This document shows positions 40,966 to 52,797 of a DNA stretch of 64,000 nt, piece by piece; within the stretch, counting starts at the first letter, position 1, and the number at the start of each line of letters is the position of its first letter. This stretch comes from Petunia secreta (taxonomy: Eukaryota; Streptophyta; Magnoliopsida; Solanales; Solanaceae): positions 16,351,001 through 16,415,000 of the forward strand of contig JARKIP010000033.1 of the NCBI GenBank assembly GCA_029990175.1, given 5' to 3'. The translations under genes were made by a program, and so were the position numbers. The notes beneath the pieces were generated by a model, which searched no databases, was not told the origin of the DNA, and saw nothing but the letters and a program-made list of their open reading frames with translations.

Positions 40966-42468
40966 TAGCAATCAAGCCTCAAGCCATGTAATTTAAGACA
41001 GCACAACTTGTAAAAATCGAACTTAAACAGGACGATGTGGTCGGCTCATTAACTTGGTTATTGAATTGATTAGGGAAAATAGGACGTAAAAAATTGTATA
41101 TCCTAAAATTCGATTTCAGGTATTACAATTAAATTTATATTTAGTTGAGCCTTAGGCGACCGTTTTATACCAAAATTCGATTGATCGGTTGATAATCTTA
41201 CGTGCACAAGATTGATCATGTTAACTAGCACTTAGTTGTAGTCGAGATGCAAATGGATTCGAACAAAGACAAATATTCGATGAATAAATACTGCTTAAAA
41301 TCAATATAAGTATGGCAGATTACGAAAAAAATAGCTAAAGACGTGAATACAGCAAATGAGCAAACCAACTTTATCGATTTCAAGTAATTATAAGTTATCG
41401 ATGACGATATATGATCAATGGAAATTAAACAAGAAGTTGCTTACGTCTATCCTATTCTTGAATAAACTAAATGAATATGCACGATGCTATTGTCTAACGA
41501 TGACTTGATAAGTAATCGATCGCTAACCGATGAAGGAATCGTATGTGTATTAAATACCAAACGATGATTTTACTTAGCAGGATCTCGATCAAGATGTGTT
41601 TATTCGTTCGGTGATAGCAACAACGATATGTGAACGAAGTAAAACAGTCAATAAACAAGCATACGATGGGCGACAAATTAATGAGCGATCAGACAAACAA
41701 CAATGAACAAACGAAATTAAGCAATAATGAGTAAACAAAATAAAATAAAGCTTATTGTATTCGTAGTCGGAGATCAGCGCTTCGTTGAAGAGATGATTTC
41801 CTCCTCCAAAGCAAAGCCAAACATTGGTAGAACAATGGCGGTGTAACAATAATAATGGTGGTAATGTGATAATAGTGGCTGCTGAGTGCAACAGTAATGA
41901 AATCTCAAGGGGGAGGTTATTGTTCAGAAGAACGTAACCTTACAATGGGAGGTGGGGAGGTCTATTTATAGGTGAAGAGTCAAACCCTAATAGGGCTCCA
42001 TCATTTGCACGTCTTCCCATGATCTGATAAGGCCGTTATCAACGTTCAACAATTTCTGAAAATAAAGGGATCAGATAAGTATCACTTATCTACAACGACA
42101 TCATCCTGTGTCTTCGGAGAAATTACTTCGGTCAACGAAACCGAACAGTTGTCTTCGGTAACCACTTCTACCCAGCGACGTCTGACTTGTCCTCGATTTT
42201 GGTGCTGATCCTGCCATGTCGACGAACACGTGTCACCACGTGTTCGGATAATTTTCGACCAATAAAGATAGTCCCCCCACTTGCCGAGGGAGTGTTCGTG
42301 TGAACGTGGCAAGTGGCATGAAATTTTAGGCAGGAAAACACGTGGAGACTTCTCAGCCCTGCAATTTGAAACGCCAGAACGTCATTTCGCCTTCCCATCA
42401 TGACACGTGCACGCCATCGTGCGGGTGACGGTTTTCGCCAGTTATCGAGGCACTCATTACTTCAACTC
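40966..42468. other. unassigned region with a minus-strand TATA box
   Basis: No gene recognised. TATAAATA occurs on minus at 41963-41970 followed (leftwards) by an open frame at 41589-41891 without known domain. The stretch 42000-42460 is richer in CG and ACGTG motifs and lies between two divergent TATA boxes, so it may be a promoter region or LTR part of the element to its right. Confidence 0.35.
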
Positions 42469-42476
42469 TATAAATA
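42469..42476 (+). promoter_or_regulatory. TATA box upstream of the gypsy-associated gene
   Basis: TATAAATA about 150 bases before the ATG at 42623, at a suitable distance for a start near 42500. Confidence 0.5.
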
Positions 42477-42622
42477 CAACTTCAAAAATTCGCTTCTAAA
42501 CTTTTGCTTCTTCATCTTCTTCAACTTTTCCAAATTCCTTTGTGATTTCTTCACTGATAGATTTTCTACTTTAAAACTCAAAATCTTGTTTCAGATCTTG
42601 TTCTTATTTTCATTTTCATATA

Positions 42623-43955
42623 ATGGCGACTGATAATACTTCTACGCCTGCAATCACCGCTGATATTGTCGTCTCTGCCACTCCTGTCGCCGCGGCGGTG
42701 CCACTGCAGCATGTTGTTGCAACTGAGCAGGCAAACGTTAATGGCCCTTCTGAAAAAAAGAAGAAGGGAAAACGAAAAGCGAAGGGTTTTGGTCAAGAGA
42801 AACTTTACACTGAAATTCTTCCGAAGAAATCTAGTTATGATGATGATTGTAAGGTTAGTCATCAAAGCGATGTTTAAGTGAAAAAGAAGAAGAATATTCT
42901 TGTCGATTCTGTATTCTGTGCGATCACTCCGGAATCGATACTAAGAGTCCAAAAAGATTGTCGGTGGAAGGAGGGTGTGGTCGATATGGTGTGCCCTCCA
43001 AGGAGATCTACTTTGACTACTTTCTACGGCGGTCATTCCACCGTTTTGACATACCCATTTACGATCGGATTCACTTTTCTAATCGACCCTATGATCGAAG
43101 AATTCTTTCGTATGTACAGGTTCTGCATCGGACAAGTTTCTCCGATGATATGGCGGTTGGTTGCCATGTATCGTTGGATTGCCAAGAAGGCTGAAGTGGA
43201 GGTAACCCTTAAACACATTCTCCATATGTATTCTCCTCGAGTTTACAAAGTCGGGATTATCACCGTGCAAAAACGAGGACAACAGGCTTTGATCTCCGAC
43301 AACGTGATGATCTTAGGGCATGGGATCAACGTTTTGTTTAATCCCGACAAATCAGCTCACTGCTCCGAGGGTAGATCCACTTCCCATCACATGGAATCGT
43401 ACTCGTAAGTCATCGATTCTTATTTAATGCCTGTAATTTTTCTTCGCATCCTTATATTTCTCCATATTGCAGCAAACAAGGTCTTGTTCGACTTGGTTCC
43501 CGACATCGTGGGATGGCTCATCTGGGTTTTGGACAAGACTACCAACGATGAGAGAGCTTGGAGGCCGATAGCTGCTCTCCTGAAAGTAAAGGCAAAAAAT
43601 GACGGTATGTTCTCATCTTCGACTTGTAAATCTTGCCCGAATTTTGCTTCTCTCATTAATGATGAAAATTTCTACAGACATGACTGGTGTTGGTGCTGAG
43701 CCGATCGAGGAAGACGTTGAAGAAGTTGAGGGGGAGATCGATGAAGCTCCCTTGAAGAAGAAGAAAAAGACCTCCTACCAAAAACTAAAGGCAAGATACC
43801 TTCCTAAAGGCACCTCTCAAGGTCAAGAGGTTGTGCATCGACTGCCCCAAGTCTATCGAAGACGTTATTGTGGGTGAACTCTCAACTGTGAAAGCTGCTG
43901 CACGATGTGCATGTTCACTTAGCCTGGCCGAAGGAAAACAATTGCTCCGAAGCTG
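42623..43955 (+). pseudogene. multi-exon gene with gypsy-associated (Transposase_28-like) domain, broken
   Basis: Exon 1 begins MATDNTSTPAITADIV, passes a Lys-rich stretch, has an in-frame TAA at 42875-42877, and continues in the same frame through CPPRRS, YPFTIGFTFLIDPMIEEFF and MIWRLVAMYRWIAKK to a GTAAGT donor at about 43406. This resembles the plant domain annotated as putative gypsy-type transposon (PF04195), found in proteins of unknown function spread with retrotransposons. Introns at about 43406-43472 (ends ATTGCAG) and 43606-43677 (ends TTCTACAG) separate exons with LFDLVPDIVGWLIWVLDK and a Glu/Lys-rich part. Joining the exons does not give one clean frame, and further stops follow near 43955. 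Probably a pseudogene next to or inside retroelement DNA. Confidence 0.55.
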
Positions 43956-43989
43956 AGTGGCCGAGCTCAAGAACCGAAGGCATTATCTT

Positions 43990-44570
43990 CAGATTTGAGC
44001 CCGAAGGCAAAGTGACCGAGGACAATGAGCTCGAAGACAATTGAGCGTCCGAAGGCAACAAGTGTGTTCGATGCAGACAATCGAGAACCGAAGCCAAGGC
44101 TTACCGAAGTCAAGTCTGCCGAACACAATTTAATTCAGCCCTGCGTGGCTTATTTCTATTGGTCGCCTGTGACCCTTTTACTAGTTTACCCTTAGTATTT
44201 CCTATATAAACCTTGTTCCCTTTCATTGTAGATAGGTAGTTTTTGAATATTGATGAATTGAATGAAAGTGTCGAGCACATTTCTTCTTGTCTCCGTCGTG
44301 AGCAAAACCCCGGTGAGGGATTTTAAGGACTTGTGGCTTTCGGTTAGTCCGATTGAACATTCCTCTTGATCATTCAGTTTGCAAGAGGCAATGTTCTCTT
44401 GAGGATTGTTGCATAGTATAGGTGATCCTTGTATCCCTTTCGATTGAGCTTTGAGACAGGTTCCTCACTGTTCTTTCGAAAGAAGCAAGTTTTGTCTTGC
44501 TTCTATCTTTTATCCTTCTTGTTTGTTCTTCCGCGTTTGTGCTAGCAATCCCTTCGGGAATTGCATTGCA
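43990..44570 (+). mobile_element. LTR end of the outer Ty3/gypsy element (left boundary unknown)
   Basis: A TATA box (TATATAAA, 44203-44210) and the sequence up to TTGCATTGCA (44570) directly precede a tRNA-Met primer site, as the end of a 5' LTR does. I could not find the TG start of this LTR; the left limit given is arbitrary. GAAGGC/CCGAAG repeats fill the first 150 bases. Confidence 0.55.
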
Positions 44571-44576
44571 CCATCT

Positions 44577-44588
44577 TGGTATCAGAGC
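44577..44588 (+). promoter_or_regulatory. tRNA-Met primer-binding site of the outer gypsy element
   Basis: TGGTATCAGAGC, complementary to the 3' end of initiator tRNA-Met, six bases after the LTR end. Confidence 0.85.
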
Positions 44589-45020
44589 ACGGCTTGAGTT
44601 TGTTCTTACAACCTCAATCCTGTTCATTATCTTCGTGCGTTTTTGTGTCTTTGTTTTCCTTTTTCGTGTTCTTGAATTTTGATTCAGTTTGAGTTGTTGT
44701 TGTTGTTATTTTACAAAAAAAAAAAAAAAAAAAAAGGTGTTAAAAAGAAAATTAAAAAATTGTGTTTGATTGTTGGTTGATTGGGAAAACAACCATTGAA
44801 TTCTTGTTCACCATCGAAGTCTGAATCCAACGAGTACCCGACGTACCAATTTCGTGACTAGGGTTTCTTGGTGAATTTTGGACTGTTTTGAGCTTCATTG
44901 GTGACTAAAATCGAACCCCATTGTGTTTGGAAGAAACCGATGAAGAATGGTGGTTCTTGAGTGATTTGGGTTTGATTGTTGCTTGAAAATCGAAGTTCTC
45001 AGTTTACAATCGATGTCCGT
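44589..45020 (+). mobile_element. outer gypsy element, leader part 1
   Basis: Untranslated leader, including a run of about 21 A (44715-44736). It is interrupted at the TCCGT target site (45016-45020) by the Ogre-like element and continues at 62604. Confidence 0.75.
45016..45020 (+). repeat. 5-bp target duplication TCCGT, left
   Basis: TCCGT repeats at 62604-62608 directly outside the two LTRs. Confidence 0.9.
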
Positions 45021-48000
45021 TGTCGCACCCCGTTTTTCGAGCTCGGATCGAGTTCAAAGGTTGGGCTTGACTAAGGTGACTCGTTTGGAACGGTTTTGGA
45101 GTCGCCACCTAATAAATTTGTATAAAGGCGTATTAGGTCGCCTAAATCGTCTAAGTGTCTAAACTAAATTCGGGTAAATTTTTCTAAGAGATTCTATGGG
45201 TAAGAAGTCCTTGTGACTTGGGAAGAAGGTGTTAGGCACTTCCCGAGTCCCACGAAAGGTGATTCCCGACCGGATTTATATTTTTGGGATTTCAAGATAA
45301 ACATGTGAATCTAAAGTCTTGTTAAGCAAACTATTCAAATAAGAACGATGTCTAGGATCATAAGAAGGGCAAACTAAATAAGGTTTAAAAGTGCAATTTC
45401 AATTTTAGAAGTAGCTAAACTGTAAAATGGGGCTAGAAGGCGAGGACCAAATAATAGAGAGATATTCTATGCAAATGAATTTGGATAGGCTTATTGTTGC
45501 GGCAAAACCTTATAAACAAATCTCGATTTACATTAACGGCCTAATTATACTGCCTAGTCGCAGTTTTGGCCAATGATTTCAACATTAAATTCTAGGAGGC
45601 TAAACGCAATAACGACACAAAATTGATCTACTTCTGCAAATCTGAAATGAATTAGTTTCTGAAAAAGCTTTTAAAATAGTAAGAAAACTTAAATATTTTG
45701 AACTTCCAACAACTAGAACGTAGAAAAAAATAAAATTATTGTATTTAGGAAATGTAGCCACCTTTAGAGTAATGTTTTGACATTTATTGTCAAACACTAA
45801 TTCCAAGTGGCCTTTTTTTATTTTTTGGGGTCGAATATAAATATATTTTATACATATAGTATATATAAGTAAGGAAAAAATATTTTTAACTTTGCAAAAT
45901 GCGAATAGCACATTTTATTGTAAAGTTACATGGACACATAAATATATTTAAGAAGTATATATAGTCGAGCAGTTTTAAAAAAATGCATGCAGATAATGTA
46001 ATAAACCATTTATAGCGACCCCCAAAGCCTATTACTTCTTATACACTATTAGTTAATGTAAAGAAGATGGTGGCTTTTTCACAAGAGTTTAATTTTCAGA
46101 AAAAATTGGCCTTGGATTTAAAACTGGCCAGTTTTGTGATTTTGCAGAAATAGACCTCAACTGAGGCAGAGTTGCAAAAATGGCCTCGGTTTTGAAAAAA
46201 AAATTCAGATTTCCTTTACATTCCAAACCCCTAAAACCTGATATATGCTTAAAAATACCAGTTTCAGACCTGTTAACGAGAGGCTTCCACTTTCAAACTA
46301 GCTAATAATGCACAAACAATAAAGAAAGAGTAAAGAAAAGGTCCCTGAATAACCCATGTTAGAGTAGCAGTGTTTGCTACATTTTCTAGGCCTCACAGAG
46401 CCTTACGGGGCTCTAACACTTACTATTCTCTTTCCTGTTTTATATGTATACAAATGGGAGGACCCTATCGAATACATATAAGATCTAACGGGGATAAGAA
46501 AAGGAAGAGATAGTGCCCTGTGTGCACTCAGTTATGAACTATCTAATTCATAACATGATGAAAACTTTACTGCTGCATTCAAAGACCTGTAAAAAGCAGG
46601 TTAGCACTAAAAGCTTCTTGGTACTTTGGACCTCTCTGTATATACCTTGAACACGTCTAGTTTGATACTACTAAGCAGTGAACTAATGATTCAATATATG
46701 TTGCCTCAAATTAAAAGCCAAAAGAGCCGAGTAAAGTAATCAATAGACCAAATGGAGAAGAGATATACAGAGAAAGAGAGTATGGTAAGAATGTTTTCTA
46801 TAGGTGTATTTCCCCAGTGTAAAGTGTGTGTGTGTAACAGCGTGTATAACAGTGTTCTAATTGCTAGTGATTCTGTATGTGTGGGGCTGTTTTGTGTGTG
46901 AGAGGTGTAGCCAGTATCTGTAGTCTCTTTTTTTTTTTTTTTTCAAAAGTGTGAGAGAGTGTTGATATTTTATAGTGTCAAATAGGGCTGATTTTAAGCT
47001 AAATTACATGGAAAATTGCCTAAATAAGGCAAGAAGATTATACTTGTCAATCAAATTTGGATCCTAACAACTACAAGTCTAAATAAGGAAACCTATCCAC
47101 CTATTAATCAGCTTTAAACATGCTGTCCAATTCAACTTAATTGAAAAGATGTCAATTATGCAATTCTCCCAGAAAATAGATCATTAATTTAAGGTTTCAA
47201 ACGATTTTCCTTTTCTGGACATCACGCAAACATCTACATACTTAGGCAGATACACAATAACAAATGCCAAGGAATAATCAGTTCTAGTTTGGAGGAAGGA
47301 AATTATCTTAGGTTGTAGATGTTGCAAGCATGTATCATACTAGTCTGTCCGATAATCCTAAGGAAAACAAGTTCACTTTAACCATCCCAAAATCAAATAA
47401 GAAATGCAGTCATAGCAGTTGTCTCACAAGTGCCAATCAGATTTCCAGAACTAAGCAAATACCAACCCCCCAGACGATCAGACGCTTCAAAAACTTGTAA
47501 TTCAAATAAAATTAAAAGCCAAGACATGAACATCAGATAATTATAGCAGCTGAACTTCCTTAAAACAGAAACAAGAGACTATTTTTTTTGTTTTATAAAC
47601 AGTGAAATAGGCATGGTTCAAAATCTGAAAATCACATATGCTATAGATTTCTTATGAAAATCAAAGAAAATGAAATGAAATAGGAAAGGTATTACCCGTT
47701 TGGAATTCGGGTCAGGTCATGCATAACCCGATGGATTTCTGTTCATTTTCAACGATTTGGGTTCGAAACACTGATTACTTGCCTTGTTTGTGCTAAATAA
47801 TCGTGTATCAAGTCCGGATTCAACGAGATTCGTCAATCTCTTCTTCTCCTTTTCGGTTTCCATAGAAATAGGGAAGAGAGTGATCTATTCCTTTTTTCCG
47901 TGAGAAAACGACAAGGAAGAGAGAGAGGAGACGAGCGGAGATGGCGGAGGGGATGACGGAGTCACGGTGGAGGTATGGGGGTGTATCGGGTCGGATTATG

Positions 48001-48837
48001 AGCCAAGGGGGAGAGAGGGAAATGGGATCGGCGGCGGCTGATTTTGGAAAGAGGGTGTATTATGTTTTAGGGTTTAGGAAGATGGGGTGTGATGTGTAAA
48101 TATTAAAACGTTGAGAGTGAATGTGAGCTGCTGGATCAAGGGATGAAGGGCCGAGATTCAGCCACGTAGGCGCATCGAGTGTAGATGTGTAAGTGATTGT
48201 ATATATATAAATGCTGATGTGTAGAGATGTAGATGCTTTGAGGGGTTGTACCATACGCTGGAGGGAGTTGTACACGTGCTTTGGAGAGTAGTACTATGCT
48301 TATGATGAGTTGTACGCATGCTAGGAGTGTATTTAGTGAGGTGTAAGCTTAGGTGGAGTATATGTGGTGTCTACGTGGACAAAATATGATGACGAGGACT
48401 AAATGTAATAAGAATGGGATTGTAAAATAGCAAAATGACTAGTATTTAATTAAAATACCTACAAATATAAATAATCAGTATAAAAATAAGAAATTTTGTA
48501 AATAATTATAAATAAATGTATTTAATTATAAATAAATATAGACGACCACAAATAATACTAATTAGATTTAAATAGCCACAAATAATTATTAAATAGTATC
48601 GTAATGCGTTAAATTACACAAATAGCACGCGTATTTTAGAAAATAGCCTAAATAAATACAATTACGTAATTATAATCACAGTTAAATAAATATTATAGAA
48701 AATAGGAGATTAATAATACTATTACGCACGTAAATGCATGTTGTCTAATGCAGTTTTGTTTGGAAAATTACTATTATAGATTTTAATTAAATATAGCCAA
48801 ATTGCGAAAAAAGGAGGGACAAAATTGGGTGTCAACA
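45021..48837 (-). mobile_element. 3' LTR of the Ogre-like element
   Basis: 3817 bp, starting TGTCGCACCCCG and ending GGTGTCAACA on the plus strand (TGTTGACACC...GTGCGACA on minus). It matches 58788-62603 almost perfectly; by eye about eight substitutions and one poly-T length change. No gene inside; ORFs at 45600-45911 and 48060-48275 recur in the other LTR and have no domain. Confidence 0.95.
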
Positions 48838-48854
48838 GCTGCCCCTCTTTGCCC
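48838..48854 (-). promoter_or_regulatory. polypurine tract of the Ogre-like element
   Basis: On minus reads GGGCAAAGAGGGGCAGC directly before the 3' LTR; purine-rich plus-strand primer. Confidence 0.7.
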
Positions 48855-49684
48855 GGGGATGATGAAAGAGTCTTCGGGCAAAGATGTTGACAGTGCGGCC
48901 AATTTTGTCGCGACGGGCGGGCAAAATGCTGGATAGGAAAATTGGAGTTTTGGGGTGTTTCGACTGAACCCTGGTCTCTGAGTTGTCTACATATCTTTGG
49001 TTGTACGAGAATAAGACCGTATGAAGTTCTGGGATGGCATGTTGCCTGTGTGAGATATTTATGATGCACGATTAGGTGTCAAGAATTAATTTGTCCAAGT
49101 TTGAAAAGTTCAGATTGGTGTGTGATTTGAAATTTGATGACGTATTGAGGAGTAAGCACGGTAAATTTGCATGATTCAAACAAATGGGCATGGTTAGGCA
49201 CGATTAGGCAAGAAAAACGCGCACGATGCACGATTCACACAAGGTAAGTACGAATTGGACAGAATACAAACTGACTTCCTAAAAAAAAAGATTAGGCAGA
49301 TTACTTGTTTGCATATGAGAGGTTTTAGATTTGAGCGGGAATAAATAATTTGATGAAGTGACAAAAGCATAATCGAAGGGACTAAGCTTTTGAATGGAGT
49401 TTTAAAATGGTGTATGTTAGAAATTTTGTGATTGCACAATTTCAGTATAGGGAACTGATTTTGAAAGCAAGTATGAGAGAGTGAGGAAGGGCTCGAAGGG
49501 ATTGCTGAAAAGTCGAAGAGTGTCTTGTGGTGCTTCCCCATATGTTGTCGTGTTTGTTGTGTAATTACTATTTTGTGCCTGCACTCAAAGAAAGATTTGT
49601 GAGTTTTGGGGAGAGGGGAAGGGTTGATTTGTTCATCCTCCTCATTGTTGCATCTTGGGCTTGTGGATGTCGATTTTTCAATGA
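48855..49684 (-). other. 3' untranslated region of the Ogre-like element, single-copy part
   Basis: No gene supported; the open frame 49194-49784 overlaps repeats and lacks a domain. At about 48975 GTTGTCTACATATC resembles the blocks after each gag (51258, 53310), so this may be a third, decayed copy of the gag 3' flank. Confidence 0.45.
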
Positions 49685-49826
49685 ATTTTGAGGGAACCTC
49701 AAAATTCTGCCCCAGTGTCGTCTTGCATCCTTTTGGAATTTTTGAGGGGATCCTCAAAAATTCTGCCCCAGTGTCGTCTTGCATCCTTTTGGAATTTTTG
49801 AGGGGATCCTCAAAAATTCTGCCCCA
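49685..49826 (-). repeat. tandem repeat of about 57 bp, two and a half copies
   Basis: CAAAAATTCTGCCCCAGT, GTCGTCTTGCATCC and TTTTGGAATTTTTGAGG repeat in order, with perfect agreement between the second and third copies. Confidence 0.85.
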
Positions 49827-49862
49827 GTTTATTGCCTTTAAAATATCACCTTACTGTAAATA

Positions 49863-50870
49863 GTGCCTGCAAAATAAAATACATGTATGTCCAATTCTAA
49901 GGCGGACAAGCCTAATAACAGTGCCTGCAAAATAAAATATATATGTATATATCCAATTATAAGGCAGATGGGCCTATTATAGTAGTGCCTGCAAAAACAG
50001 AAAGAATGAGTATGTCCAATTCTAAGGCGGACAGGCCTAATAGTCATATTCTAAGCCTGACAGGGCTCATCGTCATATTTTAAGCCTGACGAGGCTAGTC
50101 GTCATATTTTAAGCCTGACGTGGCTAAGCGTCATATCATAAGCCTGTCATATTTTAAGCCTGACGGGGCTAGTCGTCATATTTTAAGCCTGACGAGGCTA
50201 GTCGTCATATTTTAAGCCTGACGAGGCTATTTGTCATATCATAAGCCTGTCATATTTTAAGCCTGACGGGGCTAGTCGTCATATTTTAAGCCTGACGTGG
50301 CTAGTCCTATTGTAGTGGTGCCTGCAAAATAAAATATATGAGTTTGTCCTATTTTAAGCCGGATAAAGGCTGATTATAATAGTGCCTGCAAAACAGAAAG
50401 AATGAGTATGTCCAATTCTAAGGCGGACGAGCCTATTGTCATATTCTAAGCCTGACGGGGCTCATCGTCATATTTTAAGCCTGACGTGGCTGATTGTCAT
50501 ATTATAAGCCTGTCATATTTTAAGCCTGACGGGGCTAGTCGTCATATTTTAAGCCTGACGAGACTATTCGTCATATTTTAAGCCTGACGAGGCTAATCGT
50601 CATATTTTAAGCCTGACGTGGCTAGTCGTCATATTCTAAGCCTGACGTGGCTAGTCCTATTGTAGTGGTGCCTGCAAAAAATAAAATATATGAGTTTGTC
50701 CTATTTTGAGCCGGACAGAGCTGATCATCATATTTTAAGCCTGACGAGGCTAGTCGTCATATTTTAAGCCTGACGAGGCTAATCGTCATATTTTAAGCCT
50801 GACGTGGCTATTTGTCATATTATAAGCCTGTCATATTTTAAGCCTGACGGGGCTAGTCGTCATATTTTAA
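49863..50870 (-). repeat. array of hairpin-forming repeats (about 19 short units)
   Basis: About 19 copies of a 27-29-bp unit, GTCATATTTTAAGCCTGACG plus RGGCTAGTC, alternate with about five copies of a longer block (GTGCCTGCAAAATAAAATA, then GTCCAATTCTAAGGCGGAC). Each short unit has the inverted pair TCGTCA...TGACGA around a 11-base loop, and an alternative AGCC...GGCT pair. Confidence 0.9.
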
Positions 50871-51378
50871 AAGTGTCATGTCCAAAAGCTTGTAAGTGCA
50901 TTCCTCTAATGCATGTCAGGTATTGGAACTGGAGTCATTCATTCTCAGATTGTTGTATTGCCTGCGAGTCTTGTATTTGTAAGAGAAGATCTGCTCTCAA
51001 AGAAAAAGTTGTTAATTTAAAACAAAGTGGTTGCCTTGCATTGAACACCCGAGTGTCGGCTCGAATCTGCATTTGTCCTTTGATGTGATATCTTGAAAAT
51101 CTTTGTTACCCAATCTATCATGCGAATACTTCTTCCATTTTAGGTTGAAAACTTTTGTGTGAGTGTATTGGATTAGGAGGATGTCCCAAAAATTGTGCTT
51201 ATCTTGGCTAGGAGAAAATGAAAAGTTTATTATAATGAAACCTTGCCCAAGTAGGCTGCTTACATATCTTGTCAATACCATAATCGAGTCATACATAGTT
51301 CAGATACAAAGTAGGGATAAAGCGCAAAAGAGTAGTCAAATATTGATATGGTAGAGTTTGCATTGTGATGGGTTGTCT

Positions 51379-52797
51379 TCAGGTGTTGCGCTTTCTCTTC
51401 AAATGCCTCGGAGCTATCTTTGATGGATTGCCTTGAACATAGATTGTATTTGCAGCTCGAGATTTGGAATTGTCATTAACTGGTTCTTGTTGTACCGTTA
51501 TCTTGCCTTTTTCAATCAAGTTCTGAATTTTGTGTTTCAGTGCTGGACATTCTTCAGTGTTATGACCTTGAATGTTCGAATGATATGCGCAAGTCTTTGA
51601 TGGATCAAAATTCGAACGAGGAACCCATCCATTTCTCGGCTGCAATATCCCTTGATCCCTCAGTCTTTCAAATATATTTGTCAGAGATTCAGCTAGAGGA
51701 GTAAATGTGCGAGGCTTCATCCTTTTCGTCTGGTGACGACTGCGTTGAGCCTGATTAGGTTGTGGCTGAAAACCCTGATAGTGGGGAGGTTGTCTATTAT
51801 GTAAGTCAGGGGTATCATGAAATTGTAGATTCTGTTGATTTTGGTAGTACGGTTGGTGGTGCCCAGCCATGGCGACTAATGTCTTGTCCTCTTCATTACT
51901 TTGCAAATTCTCAAGTGCCTTGGGTTGAAAATGTTGATTAGCATAGTGCACTGTTGAACTTCCAATGATCTTCCCTTCTTGAATGCCAATTTCGAGTTCT
52001 TTTATTATTCGAATCAAACTAGGAAAGTCGTGTGCCTGAACGCCGAGCAATTTCTCATAGTAAATCCCTTCTTGGATTTGGATGAAGGTTGAAACTAACT
52101 CTTCTTCCGGTAAAGGAGGGTGTATCTTGGAAGCTTCGATTCTCCATCGGGTAGCATATTCTTCAAAAGACTCGTGTTGCATTCTTTTGACCTTGTGCAT
52201 CTCATATAGGTGCACATCCTTTCGAATGTTGAACTTGTATTGATCGACAAAATCTCGGGCCAAATCTTCCCAAGTGTGCCATTTGCTAAAATCTTGTTTG
52301 GTGTACCAAATGAGTGCTAATCCAGATAAACTTTGAATGAACAATTGCATTCTGATAGCCTCGATATGTCCAACTCCAATTAGCCTGTTACTGTAGTCTT
52401 TCAAATGATAGAAGGGATTCCCCGTTCCATCAAAAGTGTTGAATTTCGGAATTTTGTATCCATACGGTAGCTCAACATACGGATGTAGACACAAATCTTT
52501 ATACCTCAAACTTTGAATGTTCCTTAAACTCATCTCTTCTTTTATGACCATTTCTAGATTATGGAGCTTTTCATTTAAACCCTCCTGTTCATTTGGCTGG
52601 ATTTCTGTTCCATGCTTCTTATATGGGTATACTGCCAGCTGATTCTGCTTGTCCCTTGCCACAATTTGCATAGTAGTAGAATCAGGATTGTCAGATTTAT
52701 CTGGAATGTCCTGTTGAGCCTTGTTTTTCTCGATGCCATATGTCTGAGGTTCTGAAGACTTTGTTCCAAAAGTGAATATTTCATCTTGGCTTGTCAT
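51379..52797 (-). CDS. Ogre-like gag-2 (472 aa)
   Basis: Structural capsid protein of the retroelement. It starts at ATG 52797. The retrotransposon gag domain is at about residues 110-270 (IPKFNTFDGTGNPFYHLKDY, then GLALIWYTKQDFSKWHTW and EEYATRWRIEASK). A Gln/Pro/His-rich linker follows, then the zinc-knuckle-like CAYHSNIQGHNTEEC (about 405-420), the form typical of Ogre gag, and a short basic tail. No protease follows: after the stop come short conserved flank sequence and tandem repeats. The frame is intact. Confidence 0.88.
   Translation of the reverse strand: MTSQDEIFTFGTKSSEPQTYGIEKNKAQQDIPDKSDNPDSTTMQIVARDKQNQLAVYPYKKHGTEIQPNEQEGLNEKLHNLEMVIKEEMSLRNIQSLRYKDLCLHPYVELPYGYKIPKFNTFDGTGNPFYHLKDYSNRLIGVGHIEAIRMQLFIQSLSGLALIWYTKQDFSKWHTWEDLARDFVDQYKFNIRKDVHLYEMHKVKRMQHESFEEYATRWRIEASKIHPPLPEEELVSTFIQIQEGIYYEKLLGVQAHDFPSLIRIIKELEIGIQEGKIIGSSTVHYANQHFQPKALENLQSNEEDKTLVAMAGHHQPYYQNQQNLQFHDTPDLHNRQPPHYQGFQPQPNQAQRSRHQTKRMKPRTFTPLAESLTNIFERLRDQGILQPRNGWVPRSNFDPSKTCAYHSNIQGHNTEECPALKHKIQNLIEKGKITVQQEPVNDNSKSRAANTIYVQGNPSKIAPRHLKRKRNT

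Noticed and set aside
45600..45911. 103-aa minus-strand ORF, repeated at 59367-59678, and 71-aa ORF at 48060 and 61826
   Set aside because: They lie within the two LTRs, have no domain and no start context; the repetition merely reflects the LTR pair.
49194..49784. 196-aa minus-strand ORF in the Ogre-like 3' region
   Set aside because: Low-complexity composition, partly made of the 57-bp repeat, with no recognisable pol or gag feature.
48838..51378. Hidden pol gene of the Ogre-like element
   Set aside because: I looked for protease, RT (YxDD), RNase H and integrase signatures on both strands and saw none; the region is repeats and short frames.
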